A stretch of 64,000 bases of DNA from contig JAJNNQ010000009.1 in assembly GCA_027886175.1 (NCBI GenBank), forward strand, positions 17,519,501 through 17,583,500, in the 5' to 3' direction. Below are positions 26,501 through 35,446 of this stretch, piece by piece. The translations under genes were made by a program, and so were the position numbers. Below the pieces are notes generated by a model. That model ran no database searches. It saw nothing but the letters and a program-made list of their open reading frames with translations, and had not been told where the DNA came from. How positions within the stretch are numbered: position 1 is the stretch's first letter; each line of letters begins with the position of its first letter. The stretch is from Phylloscopus collybita (taxonomy: Eukaryota > Chordata > Aves > Passeriformes > Phylloscopidae).

Positions 26501-27820
26501 AGAGTCTCTCTGGGTCATCATGGCCTCTGCTCACGTTCAGCCATCTGACAGCCAGCACCCCCAGGTCCCTTTCCACCCATCAGCTTTCCAATCACTTTGT
26601 CTGTAGAGATGGCTGGGGTTTTGTGGCCAGAGTTCACAATTGGCACTTGGCTGTATTGAAGCTCACACACTTGGCCTCAGCCCACTGATCCAGCCTGTCT
26701 AGATATCTCTGTAGAACCTTCCAACCCTCCATCAGATCAACAATTTCATCCAGTTTGGTGTCATGTACCATCTCAGGGTACATTCCGCCCCCTCATCCTG
26801 CCATTGAAAAAGATATTAGACATGACATTGATCCATGGGGAACACCACTAGCAACTGGCCACCAACTGGATTTGACTCCATTCACCACCACTTGCTGGGC
26901 CTGGACATCCAGAATTTTTTTTTAGCCAATGCACCCATCCAAGCCATGAGCAGCCAGTTTCTCCAGGAGAAAGCTATGGGAAACAGTGTAAAAGGCAATA
27001 CCAAAGTCCAGGTAGACAATATCCACAGCCTTTCCTTTGTCTGTTAAGTGGGTCACTTTGTCATGGAAGCAGACCAGGTTGATTAAAGAGAACCTGCCTT
27101 TCATAAACCTGTGCTGGCTGGGCCTGATGCCCTGGTTTACCTGCATAGGTTATGTGATGGCATTCAAGGCATTCTGCTCCATGACATTCCCCAGCACTGA
27201 GGATGATTCTGATAGGCTTGTAGTTCCTTTCATTCTCCTTCTGGCCATTGAAAGTGACTCTGAGCATGTGCACCAGCTCCTCAGTACCCTTGCTGCATGC
27301 CCTCTGGCCCTATGGACTTGTGTATGTCTGAGTGGTGTAGCAGGTCATCCACCACCCCCTCCTAGATATTGTGGACTCTGTTCTGCTCCCTGTCCCTGTC
27401 TTCCAGTTCATAGTGCTGAGTACCTTGGTGACAACTAGTCTTAACTACTGAGGCAAAGAAGGCACTGAGTGCCTCAGCCTTTTCCTCATCTGTCACAACA
27501 TTTCCTCCTCTATTCCATAAAGAATGGAGATTGTCCTGAGCCCCCCTTTTTGTTGTAAATCTAATTAGAGTAACATTTTTATTGTCTTTTTATAGCAGTA
27601 GCCAGATTAAATTCTAGTTGGGCTTTTACCCTTGTAAATTTTTCCCTGCACAACCTCACAACATCCTTGTAAGCCCTCCTGAGTTCTCCTGAGTCATCCT
27701 GCCTCTTCTTTCCTAGATTGTAAACTCTCCTATTTTCTAACCTGAGTTCCAGTTGAATCTTTGTTCAGCCAGGCTGGCCTGCTTCCCCATCAGCTTGTCT
27801 TTCAGCATATAGGAACAAAC
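26501..27820 (-). pseudogene. CR1 LINE ORF2 fragment (reverse transcriptase), decayed, minus strand
   Basis: The minus strand encodes pieces of CR1 reverse transcriptase: a QHRFMKGR-like block, then DKGKAVDIVYLDF (normal family form ...YLDFSKAFDTV) around 26922-27146, and LLEKLAAHGLDG. These are the palm and finger parts of the polymerase. Frameshifts and stops split the frame (for example between the ORFs at 26922-27146 and 27061-27273), so it is dead. Both the ORF2 N-terminus and the element's 3' tail are missing. Confidence 0.9.
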
Positions 27821-30483
27821 AGATCCATAAATTTGATTTTAAACATATTAACTGAGCAGGTTTTCCTGTCAAACTACACATATTCTTCACAATATGAAAT
27901 GTCTTGGAGAAAAGCAATCATATAAGAGAGCAGGAAGATATTATTTTATTCTTTTAAGTGTAAGTGATACTTTTTATAGAATGCCATTTAATTTAGGATA
28001 TTACAAATGCAGTAACAAAAACAAATAGCCTACAGTAGTGTAGGCAGTATGGATAGAACCTTGGAGCTATAAGAATAAATGGAAGAATTTCATTTGTTGG
28101 GTTCAGATAAGACCAAAGTGAGATACAGCATGGCTGCAAAATGGAAATGGAAAACATGATAGAGAGAAACCTTCTCAATGGCCACAAAAGTGACATAAGA
28201 AAAAAAAAATGGAGAAAAAAAGGTATCTAGTTTATGAAGTTAACACTTCAAACTTCTAATAAAGTGATTAATTACAGGTTAAATTATTTTATTGGTTTCA
28301 AGAAAATTTCAGTGAAACAAATGCAAATTTCTGTACTTCAAAGTCAAATTGAGGTTTTGTATAATTTGAGTCCAGACTAAGAACTGCTGTGGTGAGTCAT
28401 CTTGGAAACCCACTGCAGCAGATCTACAGCTGAAGGACCCTATAGCAGGAAACATATTCCAGAAATGAGTTGTGAGAAAATACACAAAATAATTTATTTT
28501 ATTGTTTACTTAACCTTTGAAAAATCTCTGAATTTCTACTCTTCCCTGTATTTCCAATACTGGCAATAAAACTAGCATAACAGACTTTGGCTTCCTAGGT
28601 GTTATGTCTTTTTCCTTCTCCAGCTATTCACATTTTCTTCTCTAGACAATCCACCAGGAGCTATTACCATGGGATGAATACTGGTATGTAGACAACATAT
28701 TCATGGCAATCACTTCTCACCTGGTGTCACTTGATTCCCTTTGCAGGCTGCTATGATTATACCCTACTCTGATTTGCATTGGATTAGTGGAATTTCCTTG
28801 TCTTTTAATGGAAGGGAACATATGGCACATAGCTTTAAAAGTGTGCTACCAAACATAATGAATGCTGGATTGACATTGTTACACCCATAAGCTTTGTTGA
28901 TAAAAACAAATATTTATACACTATGACATTCTTTCTGCAAATTGCTACCCCTACTCAATGTATGATTCATGAGAAAAAGGATCAGATAAAACAGACTTGG
29001 CAAATGGGTAGAAACAGAAATAAACAAACAGAGAGTAGAACAAAATTCTGTGTTGCAGAATCCAGGGCCATATTGTCATTCCTGGAAATGGACTATAAAC
29101 TTTTTACTGATGTTTCAGAGTCTCAGGACTGAGATTGGTCAGACTTGTTCTGCCTGAACTTTTCTGGACCTGCCTGTAGCTTTGTTTTACTTGATTTCTC
29201 TGTGGAAGTAATTTATCTAATTGACAAGATCCACAGCTAATTTATTTTACTTTTCTTTTCTTTCTCTTTTTATGGTCCAACCACAGTTTTGTAAAGATAA
29301 AGTAGTTATTCTATATAAAATTGGATATTTATGACTGTAAAATATAGATGTAGCCCAGAAAAATATATGCCTTGTATGATACCAGAAGCCTTGAGATGCA
29401 GAGCGCAGTATGAAGAATAGCAGAACACAGACTTGAAACGATAAGGAATGAGTCCCAAGAAAATAAGAATTCCATTGTATTTCCGTTAACCTGTGGCAAA
29501 ATTCCATCTTCCTGCCATTCCCTCTTCTCCATTACCCCTCAAATGTCCTAACCTATGAAATTTAAGACACTTTCTTCACTTTTTGGAGATGGGACATACC
29601 AATTACTCTCCACAGTATACAAATGATGTTTCTTAGACTACTGAAGTAAGAATTCCCTGAGTTGCCACCATGCAAGTATAACTATCTTAGAACTTGATAG
29701 ATTCCAATTTGTGCTTGATCTTGATTTATATTAAAAATCATAAAGATGGCTATTTTGCAGTGAATGAAAAATATTCTGGGTGCCACAGACATAGTAGAAT
29801 CAATGTCAGTACATTGCATGGCATAGAGAAGTAAGTTAGAAATCTCAGATAGAAATAATTTAATTCCCTTATTGTTTCTTATTAAACTGACAAATTAAAA
29901 AAATTACGCATTTAGGTATAAAAATGGATATATGAGGTACACATGAATAATATATATATACACATCTTTTTGTCAGCTATGTTTATATGTATGTATATGT
30001 AAACATGTATATGTACACATAGATATCGTGCCTGGGATCTCACATAGGTTGATGTTTGCAATGAGAACTTCACACATAAATAATTTGGTCATAAAATTTT
30101 TCATTTTTTTTTTTTTTACTGAGAAGTCCTAAGAAATCAGATCTTATTTTCTATAAATAGTAATTACTGAATTTTTAAACAGTATTTTGCTAATCTAGGT
30201 ATTAGAAATGCAGAAGAAAGTGTTAGTCCCACATAAGAGTTTCTTCCATGGAAGAAATATAATATATTCCACTAAATAATTGACTAGGTAGTGTTATGAT
30301 TTGTGTAATATATATTAATCATAAAAATATTAAATGGATTTCTGCTATATTGGGAATAACAGCCACTTGCATAATACAAAGTGTATTATTTTTATGGATT
30401 GCTATAAGAATATATGGCAACAGATGTGATATTGCCATTACCAGAGACTTTTTACTTTTTTCCTGCTTCTTGGAAACAAACAC
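27821..30483. other. Gene-free AT-rich DNA
   Basis: No ORF above 86 codons and no named repeat. A TATA/GTAT-rich stretch is at 29948-30025. Confidence 0.55.
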
Positions 30484-30740
30484 TGTTGTAGCTTAACCCC
30501 AGCTGGCAACTGAGTACCATGCAGCTGCCTTGCTTGCTTATTCGCCACCCTGGTGGGCCAGGATGGAGAATTAGGGGGGGAAAAAAAGAAAAAAGAAAAA
30601 AAAAATTAAACTCATGAGTTAAGAACAGTTTAACGATGGAAAAACAAGTTTAAAAAATGATCATAATAATAAACGAAAAACAAAGCTAAAGCCAAGAAAA
30701 ATGAGTGGCACACAATACAGCCACTCAGCACCCTCTTTTT
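30484..30740 (-). mobile_element. LTR relic of an avian ERV, minus strand
   Basis: TGTTGTAGCTTAACCCCAGC is the reversed LTR 3' end, followed by GGCAACTGAGTACCATGCAG, a poly-A-rich insertion, AACTCATGAGTTAAGAACAG (reverse of the poly(A) region) and ACACAATACAGCCACTCAGC. Same broad family as the copy at 23825. Decayed beyond 30740, though a CATATGGCAATACTGATATT stretch near 30797 may belong to it. Confidence 0.7.
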
Positions 30741-32783
30741 TTCCTTACTATGTGTTTTTTTGGTAGCCATTTCATAAGGCAGCTGGGCAACTTCATATGG
30801 CAATACTGATATTGTGCCTCATACTGACTATAAATCATGTGTGTGGCAGCTTCTGGCACTCCACATTGTAATAACAATTCTGTTTGTCTTCAGTTGTGTT
30901 TTCAAACAACTGCAAATTTCCAGTCCGCTTAAGACAATTCTCACATTACAGGTATTTTGATCTCTAAACTCTGTTAAATAAAATATCTGCAGGTGTCAAT
31001 CAGTGATTCTTTGGTACTCTTCCTGCAAGGTAATGATACTACCTTACTACTTCACCCTGAAGGCTTTCAATACATGTCTATTATTTTGACACTGATTTCC
31101 AGGAGCCTATGTAGGTTTTATGTCTAAGCTGAGGTTTCATGGCATATTATTTGAAGTCATGTGAAGTAATCTACAGCTTATTCTTTGATATCACTATATT
31201 AAACACATAATATAATGCAAAACCTGTTTTGATTTGCAGGCAGTCACTTTTTTTTTTTTTTTTCTATAACATTCTCCAGTAAAATCAACTTAGGGGAATA
31301 TTAAAAATAGAGTTATAAAACAGTAGACATGGAGGGTACTTGAAAGGTTCATACAGTCCTTTAGTGCTCAAATTGTTGTTAACTCATCTAGAAAATCCAT
31401 GGGCTATTTCTCTTGAATCTCTAAAAGACCAATAAAAATTTAAGTATCTGAAACTGTACAAGGTATCCTATACTTCTGCTGTTCAATCACATCTAAGATT
31501 TTTGTATCTCCTGCAAGTTTTAAAATGGCCCTTTATGTGCCTCTGTGGTTCAGAAGAGATGTCCAAAAAGTTGTTAATTTTTAGGTTAAAGAAAATGCAA
31601 CTACTGGGATAAATGAGGGGGCAGTCAGTGGAACAGCTCAATTCCAGTAATGATGAAAGAAGGAATTCCTTCTTTTGTCACACTATTGCTACAGTTTTGA
31701 GCCTAGACAACTATTTTGTTCCAGGTAAGAGGTTCAGTTAAGGAATTGCTTTGAACCAAAGAGTCCATAGCCAGAGTTTTCTACACCTTCAGCTATTTTT
31801 TTTTTTGTCTGGTACCAGTGACATAATGGCTGGTTAATAATGGCAGTGGCCATGTTTCCTTGTATTCCAATATACAGTTATAAATTTCCTCTTGTGATAA
31901 CAAGGCTGTCAAATTTAAGTCGTGTTCAGTAGCTTAGCGACCAAAAACTGTGCTTGTGCAACTTGTGACTAACAGTGGGCCAGTGCCTAAAGGAAGGAAC
32001 AGTAAAGGAAAAAATTCACTTTTACTATCTTTCAGCAATGAACTCTTAGCTGTAAGTACTATTCAGAAAAAGAAAATAAGCCTGAAATAATGTTTTAAAT
32101 TCTATTATCACTAAAAGCTAAAGGATAAATTGTATGAGAACCCTAAAATAAAACTAGCTCATATAGATGAAATTATGTTTAAATGGGCTTTACTTAGACT
32201 ATGTCAACTGATGAACAATAATTTCAAAGCTGTGTTACAAAGCATTTGCTAATGGAAAAATGAAACCATTTAATCTTTGACACCACCTTGAAAGAAGGCA
32301 CCTTCATTTCAAAGTCAATAGGGAAAATTCCTTCAAGCATAAATTAACTGGAAAAAAATGAAAACAGGAAATAAAATTTTCCATTCAGCTGCTCCTGTGA
32401 ATACAGATGTGCTCAAATTATCTCTTTGTATGAGCCACCAAATTATGAATATTAGGAAAAAAATCCCAAAAGCACAGGAGACCAGAAACTACCTTGCAGG
32501 AGAAAAGAAGAAATTCTTATGGTGGGTGAAGAACAGTATTCAAGCAAGCTAAAATATTAGCTCTTGCAAATAATGCAAATATAAAATACATCCAAGACCT
32601 GGCCAAAAACATATTGACTTTAGTTACTGTTGAAATGACCTCTACTTTACTTTTCAGTTAGATGACACTAGAGAGGTTTAACTGCCAATAATTTTCTACA
32701 TTATTTTAAATAAGAAGTAGCACGTAAACCATGGGAAGTTGTTTTGTCACTCTTATCCTACAGATAGAGATAAATTTATATAC
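30741..32783. other. Gene-free AT-rich DNA left of the ERV
   Basis: No coding signal; poly-T runs at 31249 and 31798. I see nothing else. Confidence 0.55.
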
Positions 32784-32788
32784 AATGT
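32784..32788. repeat. 5' target-site duplication of the ERV
   Basis: AATGT directly before the LTR's first TG. The same five bases directly follow the terminal CA of the 3' LTR. Five-base duplications are made by integrases of several retroviral groups. The perfect match means this is an original insertion and not a recombinant of two elements. Confidence 0.9.
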
Positions 32789-32865
32789 TGTTCTGGGTTG
32801 TGGAGCCGGGTTTTGTATATTCTATTTACATCTGTTTTGAGGCCTGATGACCCACCTTGATAGGC

Positions 32866-32903
32866 CATTGTTACCTTCCCCAGCCTGTGCGGTGCATTTG
32901 CAT
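32866..32903 (+). promoter_or_regulatory. SOX-like and octamer sites in the 5' LTR
   Basis: CATTGTT at 32866-32872 fits the SOX core, and ATTTGCAT at 32896-32903 is a perfect octamer (POU/OCT) site, 23 bp apart. Both are present in the 3' LTR. Such pairs are known in LTRs active in germ or pluripotent cells; that this LTR is active there is inference. Confidence 0.45.
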
Positions 32904-32923
32904 TTCTATACATCTCATGCCCT

Positions 32924-32966
32924 GGCGGTGGGGGGTGGGGGGGGAGGGGGGGGTGGCCGGGGGTTG
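32924..32966 (+). promoter_or_regulatory. G-run with quadruplex potential in the 5' LTR
   Basis: Runs of six, eight, eight and five G are separated by single T or A and a GGCC, so a G-quadruplex could form on the + strand. It lies between the octamer and the 22-bp repeats, where the transcription start could be. Two of the four LTR differences fall here (a T moved by one base), which could be mutation, gene conversion or assembly error. Confidence 0.5.
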
Positions 32967-32968
32967 GC

Positions 32969-33056
32969 GGTTCGGCCCTGCTGCAGGAGTGGTTCGGCCC
33001 TGCTGCAGGAGTGGTTCGGCCCTGCTGCAGGAGTGGTTCGCCCCTGTTGCAGGAGT
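32969..33056 (+). repeat. Four 22-bp tandem repeats in the 5' LTR
   Basis: Units at 32969, 32991, 33013 and 33035. Units 1-3 are identical; unit 4 has two changes (GGCCC to GCCCC, and CTG to TTG). Each contains CTGCAGGAG (unit 4 TTGCAGGAG). Tandem units in LTRs often act as enhancers, but no known site is recognised. The 3' LTR has the same four units at 38821-38908. Confidence 0.9.
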
Positions 33057-33533
33057 GGGGTGCGCGGCGCTTCCTTCGCGGCGGTGTGGCAAGAGTTTTT
33101 TTTGTCTCCTGTGCTCGCCATCCTGTCTCCCTCCTGGCCGTCCCTGAACCGGTTTCTTCGCAGAATCATCTCTGCTCCAACAGGATCACGTCTGCCACTC
33201 CAGAAGTGTTTGGACTGTTTACGTTTGGACTGTTATCAACATCCTGAATTACAGGGTCAGATTGAAACTCTGACTTTGTCAGGCTTTTCTTCTAAAATTA
33301 TTGTTTATTTGTTTATTTGTTTGTTTGGTTGGGTGGTTTTGTTTCCTATCCCATTTGTATTGTTAATACCTCCTAGTAAAAAAAAACTGTTATTCCTATT
33401 CCCAACATCTTTGCCTGAAAGCCCTTGATTGCAAAATTATAATTCGTCGGGGTGCGAGGGGTTGGTATTCTCCATCCTAGGGGAACCTCAGTTTCCCTGG
33501 CAGATACCTGTCTTTCCAAACCAAGACAAATTT

Positions 33534-33552
33534 TGGCGCCCAAGGGTGGGGC
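33534..33552 (+). other. Primer binding site, tRNA-Lys1,2-like
   Basis: TGGCGCCCAAGGGTGGGGC, five bases after the 5' LTR. It should pair with the 3' end of a host tRNA to start minus-strand DNA synthesis. The Lys1,2 site known from foamy viruses and some betaretroviruses is one base shorter and has C where this has G, so the match is good at both ends with a mismatch and one extra base in the middle. Confidence 0.8.
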
Positions 33553-33618
33553 ACGAGGGCATTGAGAGAGAGGAATAACAGTTCTTGCGTATTAGATAAA
33601 AGCCCACTGGCCAGAATA

Positions 33619-35379
33619 ATGTGGTCTAGCTTTCCCTGGTTTGGGTGGCACGTGGTGGTGGCTGTATTTCTGCCATTTGCTACTCCTTATGTTAATATGG
33701 GTCCTATGACTAAGGCTACTGTGGCTGGCATTCAGTTTGTTTTGTGGATTAATAAGGTGAGAAATTCATGGATTTTTAACTTCCTCTGGAAAGCAAGCAC
33801 ATGGATTCATAGCTATCATAGGCTAACTCTGTGCTTCTGGGGTTACTTTAACAATGGTACCTATTGTAAGGAAATGGCACCGGGGGAAATTTTCTCCCAG
33901 CCCTTCACACAGTTTTTTGGGTCCACCCCACCAGTTTTTGAAGGGTTGAAATCTCTGAGTGCTAATGATATCATACAGTGGCTGGTGTTGCTGGTATGCC
34001 TGTTCTGTTTGGCATTCAGAGATAAGGGGAAATTGGCCTGGGTAAGCACCTTAATAAGTACCCCAGAGAATAAGAATGCAGCCCAAGAGTCCGCTCCTGC
34101 CCCACAGCCTGCCTCAGAGATAAACCACCCGGTTTGGGTGGGGGCTCTGATTAAGGAGATGCAAGAAAAGATGAGCCAGATGCTGAGGGAGTACATCTCC
34201 CCAGTTAGTGGGAAATCCTTCCCCTGCCCTGACAAAAGAGAGCCTGATGGTGCAGCAATGAAACCCACAGAGATTACAACTGCTCAGGTCCCAGCTGAAC
34301 CACAGGGGCAGTCACAGCCAGCGGCAGTTGCCCCTGTGGAAACAAAGAAATCTAAGGTGAAAACAGCAAACCCAGACAATAAGAAAGGAGGGCCCTCACA
34401 ACCTGCAGGGGAATCACATGTTCAGATCATCACCGAGTCCCTGTCGTATGAAAGTCTCCGTAACCTGCAAAAAGATATCGTACGGCGGGGGCGTGAGGCT
34501 TACACAGCCTGGCTACTTCGGGTTTGGGACCTCATGGGTACTGGTGTGCAATTGGACAGTGGTGAGGCAAGGAATTTGGGACCCTTGACCCAGGACTCAG
34601 GTATAAATCAGGTATTTGTAAGAGAGCCAGGACCCCTTTCCCTTTGGGAGCGGCTTTTAATGAGTGTGAGAGAGAGATTTATCCACAAAGAAAGAATGCA
34701 GGAGCACCACCATAGAATGCGCTGGAAAACTCTGGAGGAAGGGATCCAACAGCTGAGGGAAGTGGCGGTGCTGGAGGTACCTTTTGGGAGGAGTGGACAG
34801 CATGATAATGACCCTGACAAGGTTAAATGCACAGGGCAGATGTTGTGGAATCTGGCAAATCTAGGGCCATCTCAGTACACCACCTTTATTGCAACAATTA
34901 ATGCTGAGGACAATCGAGAGACAGTGGGGTCTGTTGCCAATAAGCTTAGGAATTATGAAAGTATGATCAATGGCCCGATGCAGGCTCATATCTCTGCCGT
35001 GGTTAAAGAACTCAAAGAAGAGATAAGGGGGGTGAGGGAGGAGATGAGGACAAACAGTTCCAGTGTGGCACCAGTGCGAGTCACAGGCCCCAGAGTTAGA
35101 GCCCAACGACCCCCAGCTCGGGAGAGAGGGTACACCCCAAGAGCTGACCTGTGGTTTTATCTGCGTGACCATGGGGAAGACATGGGAATGTGGGATGGGA
35201 AACCCACTTCTGTCCTGGCAGCACGGGTGCGTGAGCTCAAGGAGAGGAACAATCACCAAGGGGGATCTACGAAAATGAAAGTAGCCTCAGCCTCCTATAA
35301 CCAAGCTGCCAATGCTGTGTTGAATCCCCTTGAAGGAACCTCTAGTATGTATGCTCAGGAAGGGGATAACCAGTGCTAG
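33619..35379 (+). CDS. gag: Gag polyprotein of the ERV, with a membrane-like N-terminus
   Basis: Structural polyprotein, 586 aa from ATG 33619. This is the first ATG after the primer binding site, with A at -3; the frame is open back to a TTG at 33562, a weaker start. Residues 5-25 are hydrophobic like a signal peptide or anchor. N79-G-T is a glycosylation sequon. Residues 118-133 (IIQWLVLLVCLFCLAF) look like a membrane span. Residues 155-270 are a Pro/Ala/Gln-rich linker. From about 275 comes a capsid-like helical block (SLRNLQKDIVRRG) of a type seen in class III ERV Gag. Residues 487-510 are Arg-rich and may bind RNA. No CCHC zinc knuckle and no PTAP or PPxY late motif are seen. It ends with UAG 35377-35379, and pol follows in the same frame. 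Confidence 0.88.
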   Translation: MWSSFPWFGWHVVVAVFLPFATPYVNMGPMTKATVAGIQFVLWINKVRNSWIFNFLWKASTWIHSYHRLTLCFWGYFNNGTYCKEMAPGEIFSQPFTQFFGSTPPVFEGLKSLSANDIIQWLVLLVCLFCLAFRDKGKLAWVSTLISTPENKNAAQESAPAPQPASEINHPVWVGALIKEMQEKMSQMLREYISPVSGKSFPCPDKREPDGAAMKPTEITTAQVPAEPQGQSQPAAVAPVETKKSKVKTANPDNKKGGPSQPAGESHVQIITESLSYESLRNLQKDIVRRGREAYTAWLLRVWDLMGTGVQLDSGEARNLGPLTQDSGINQVFVREPGPLSLWERLLMSVRERFIHKERMQEHHHRMRWKTLEEGIQQLREVAVLEVPFGRSGQHDNDPDKVKCTGQMLWNLANLGPSQYTTFIATINAEDNRETVGSVANKLRNYESMINGPMQAHISAVVKELKEEIRGVREEMRTNSSSVAPVRVTGPRVRAQRPPARERGYTPRADLWFYLRDHGEDMGMWDGKPTSVLAARVRELKERNNHQGGSTKMKVASASYNQAANAVLNPLEGTSSMYAQEGDNQC

Positions 35380-35446
35380 AGGGGCCCTGCCTCTAGCCAG
35401 GTAGAGGAAAGGGATAATCGGATCTATTGGACTGTGTGGATCCGAT
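35375..35446 (+). promoter_or_regulatory. Gag stop-codon readthrough region with two hairpins
   Basis: The gag UAG at 35377 is followed by pol in the same frame. Perfect 8-bp arms GCTAGAGG (35375-35382) and CCTCTAGC (35390-35397) form a hairpin that includes the stop codon. Loop bases CCTG (35386-35389) can also pair with CAGG (35398-35401), as in an H-type pseudoknot. A second hairpin has arms ATCGGATC (35417-35424) and GATCCGAT (35439-35446), extendable inward by three pairs. Gammaretroviruses use a structured RNA 3' of UAG to make Gag-Pol; that these structures do so is inference. Confidence 0.55.

Larger units (their letters stand above)
32789..33528 (+). repeat. 5' LTR of the ERV
   Basis: A 740-bp LTR with TG...CA ends (TGTTCTGGG... 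to ...CAAGACA). It acts as promoter and enhancer of the provirus. From 5' to 3' it holds a SOX-like CATTGTT (32866), a perfect octamer ATTTGCAT (32896), a weak TATA-like TATACAT (about 32907), a long G-run (32924-32966), four 22-bp tandem repeats (32969-33056), and an AT-rich downstream part with a variant poly(A) signal AGTAAA (33375). I found no AATAAA. U3/R/U5 borders cannot be fixed from sequence alone. It differs from the 3' LTR at 32936, 32937, 33056 and 33059. Confidence 0.96.

Noticed and set aside
27037..27438. 133-codon plus-strand ORF
   Set aside because: Antisense to the CR1 reverse-transcriptase fragment; no features of its own.
28380..28470. Possible further LTR fragment
   Set aside because: Only loosely similar to remembered bird LTR sequence; no ends or motifs to support it.
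32871..33169. Minus-strand ORFs over the LTR's 22-bp repeats
   Set aside because: The GC-rich repeat lacks stops in several frames; no independent support.
33562..33618. TTG start for gag
   Set aside because: The frame is open, but ATG 33619 is the first ATG downstream of the primer binding site and is the simpler start.
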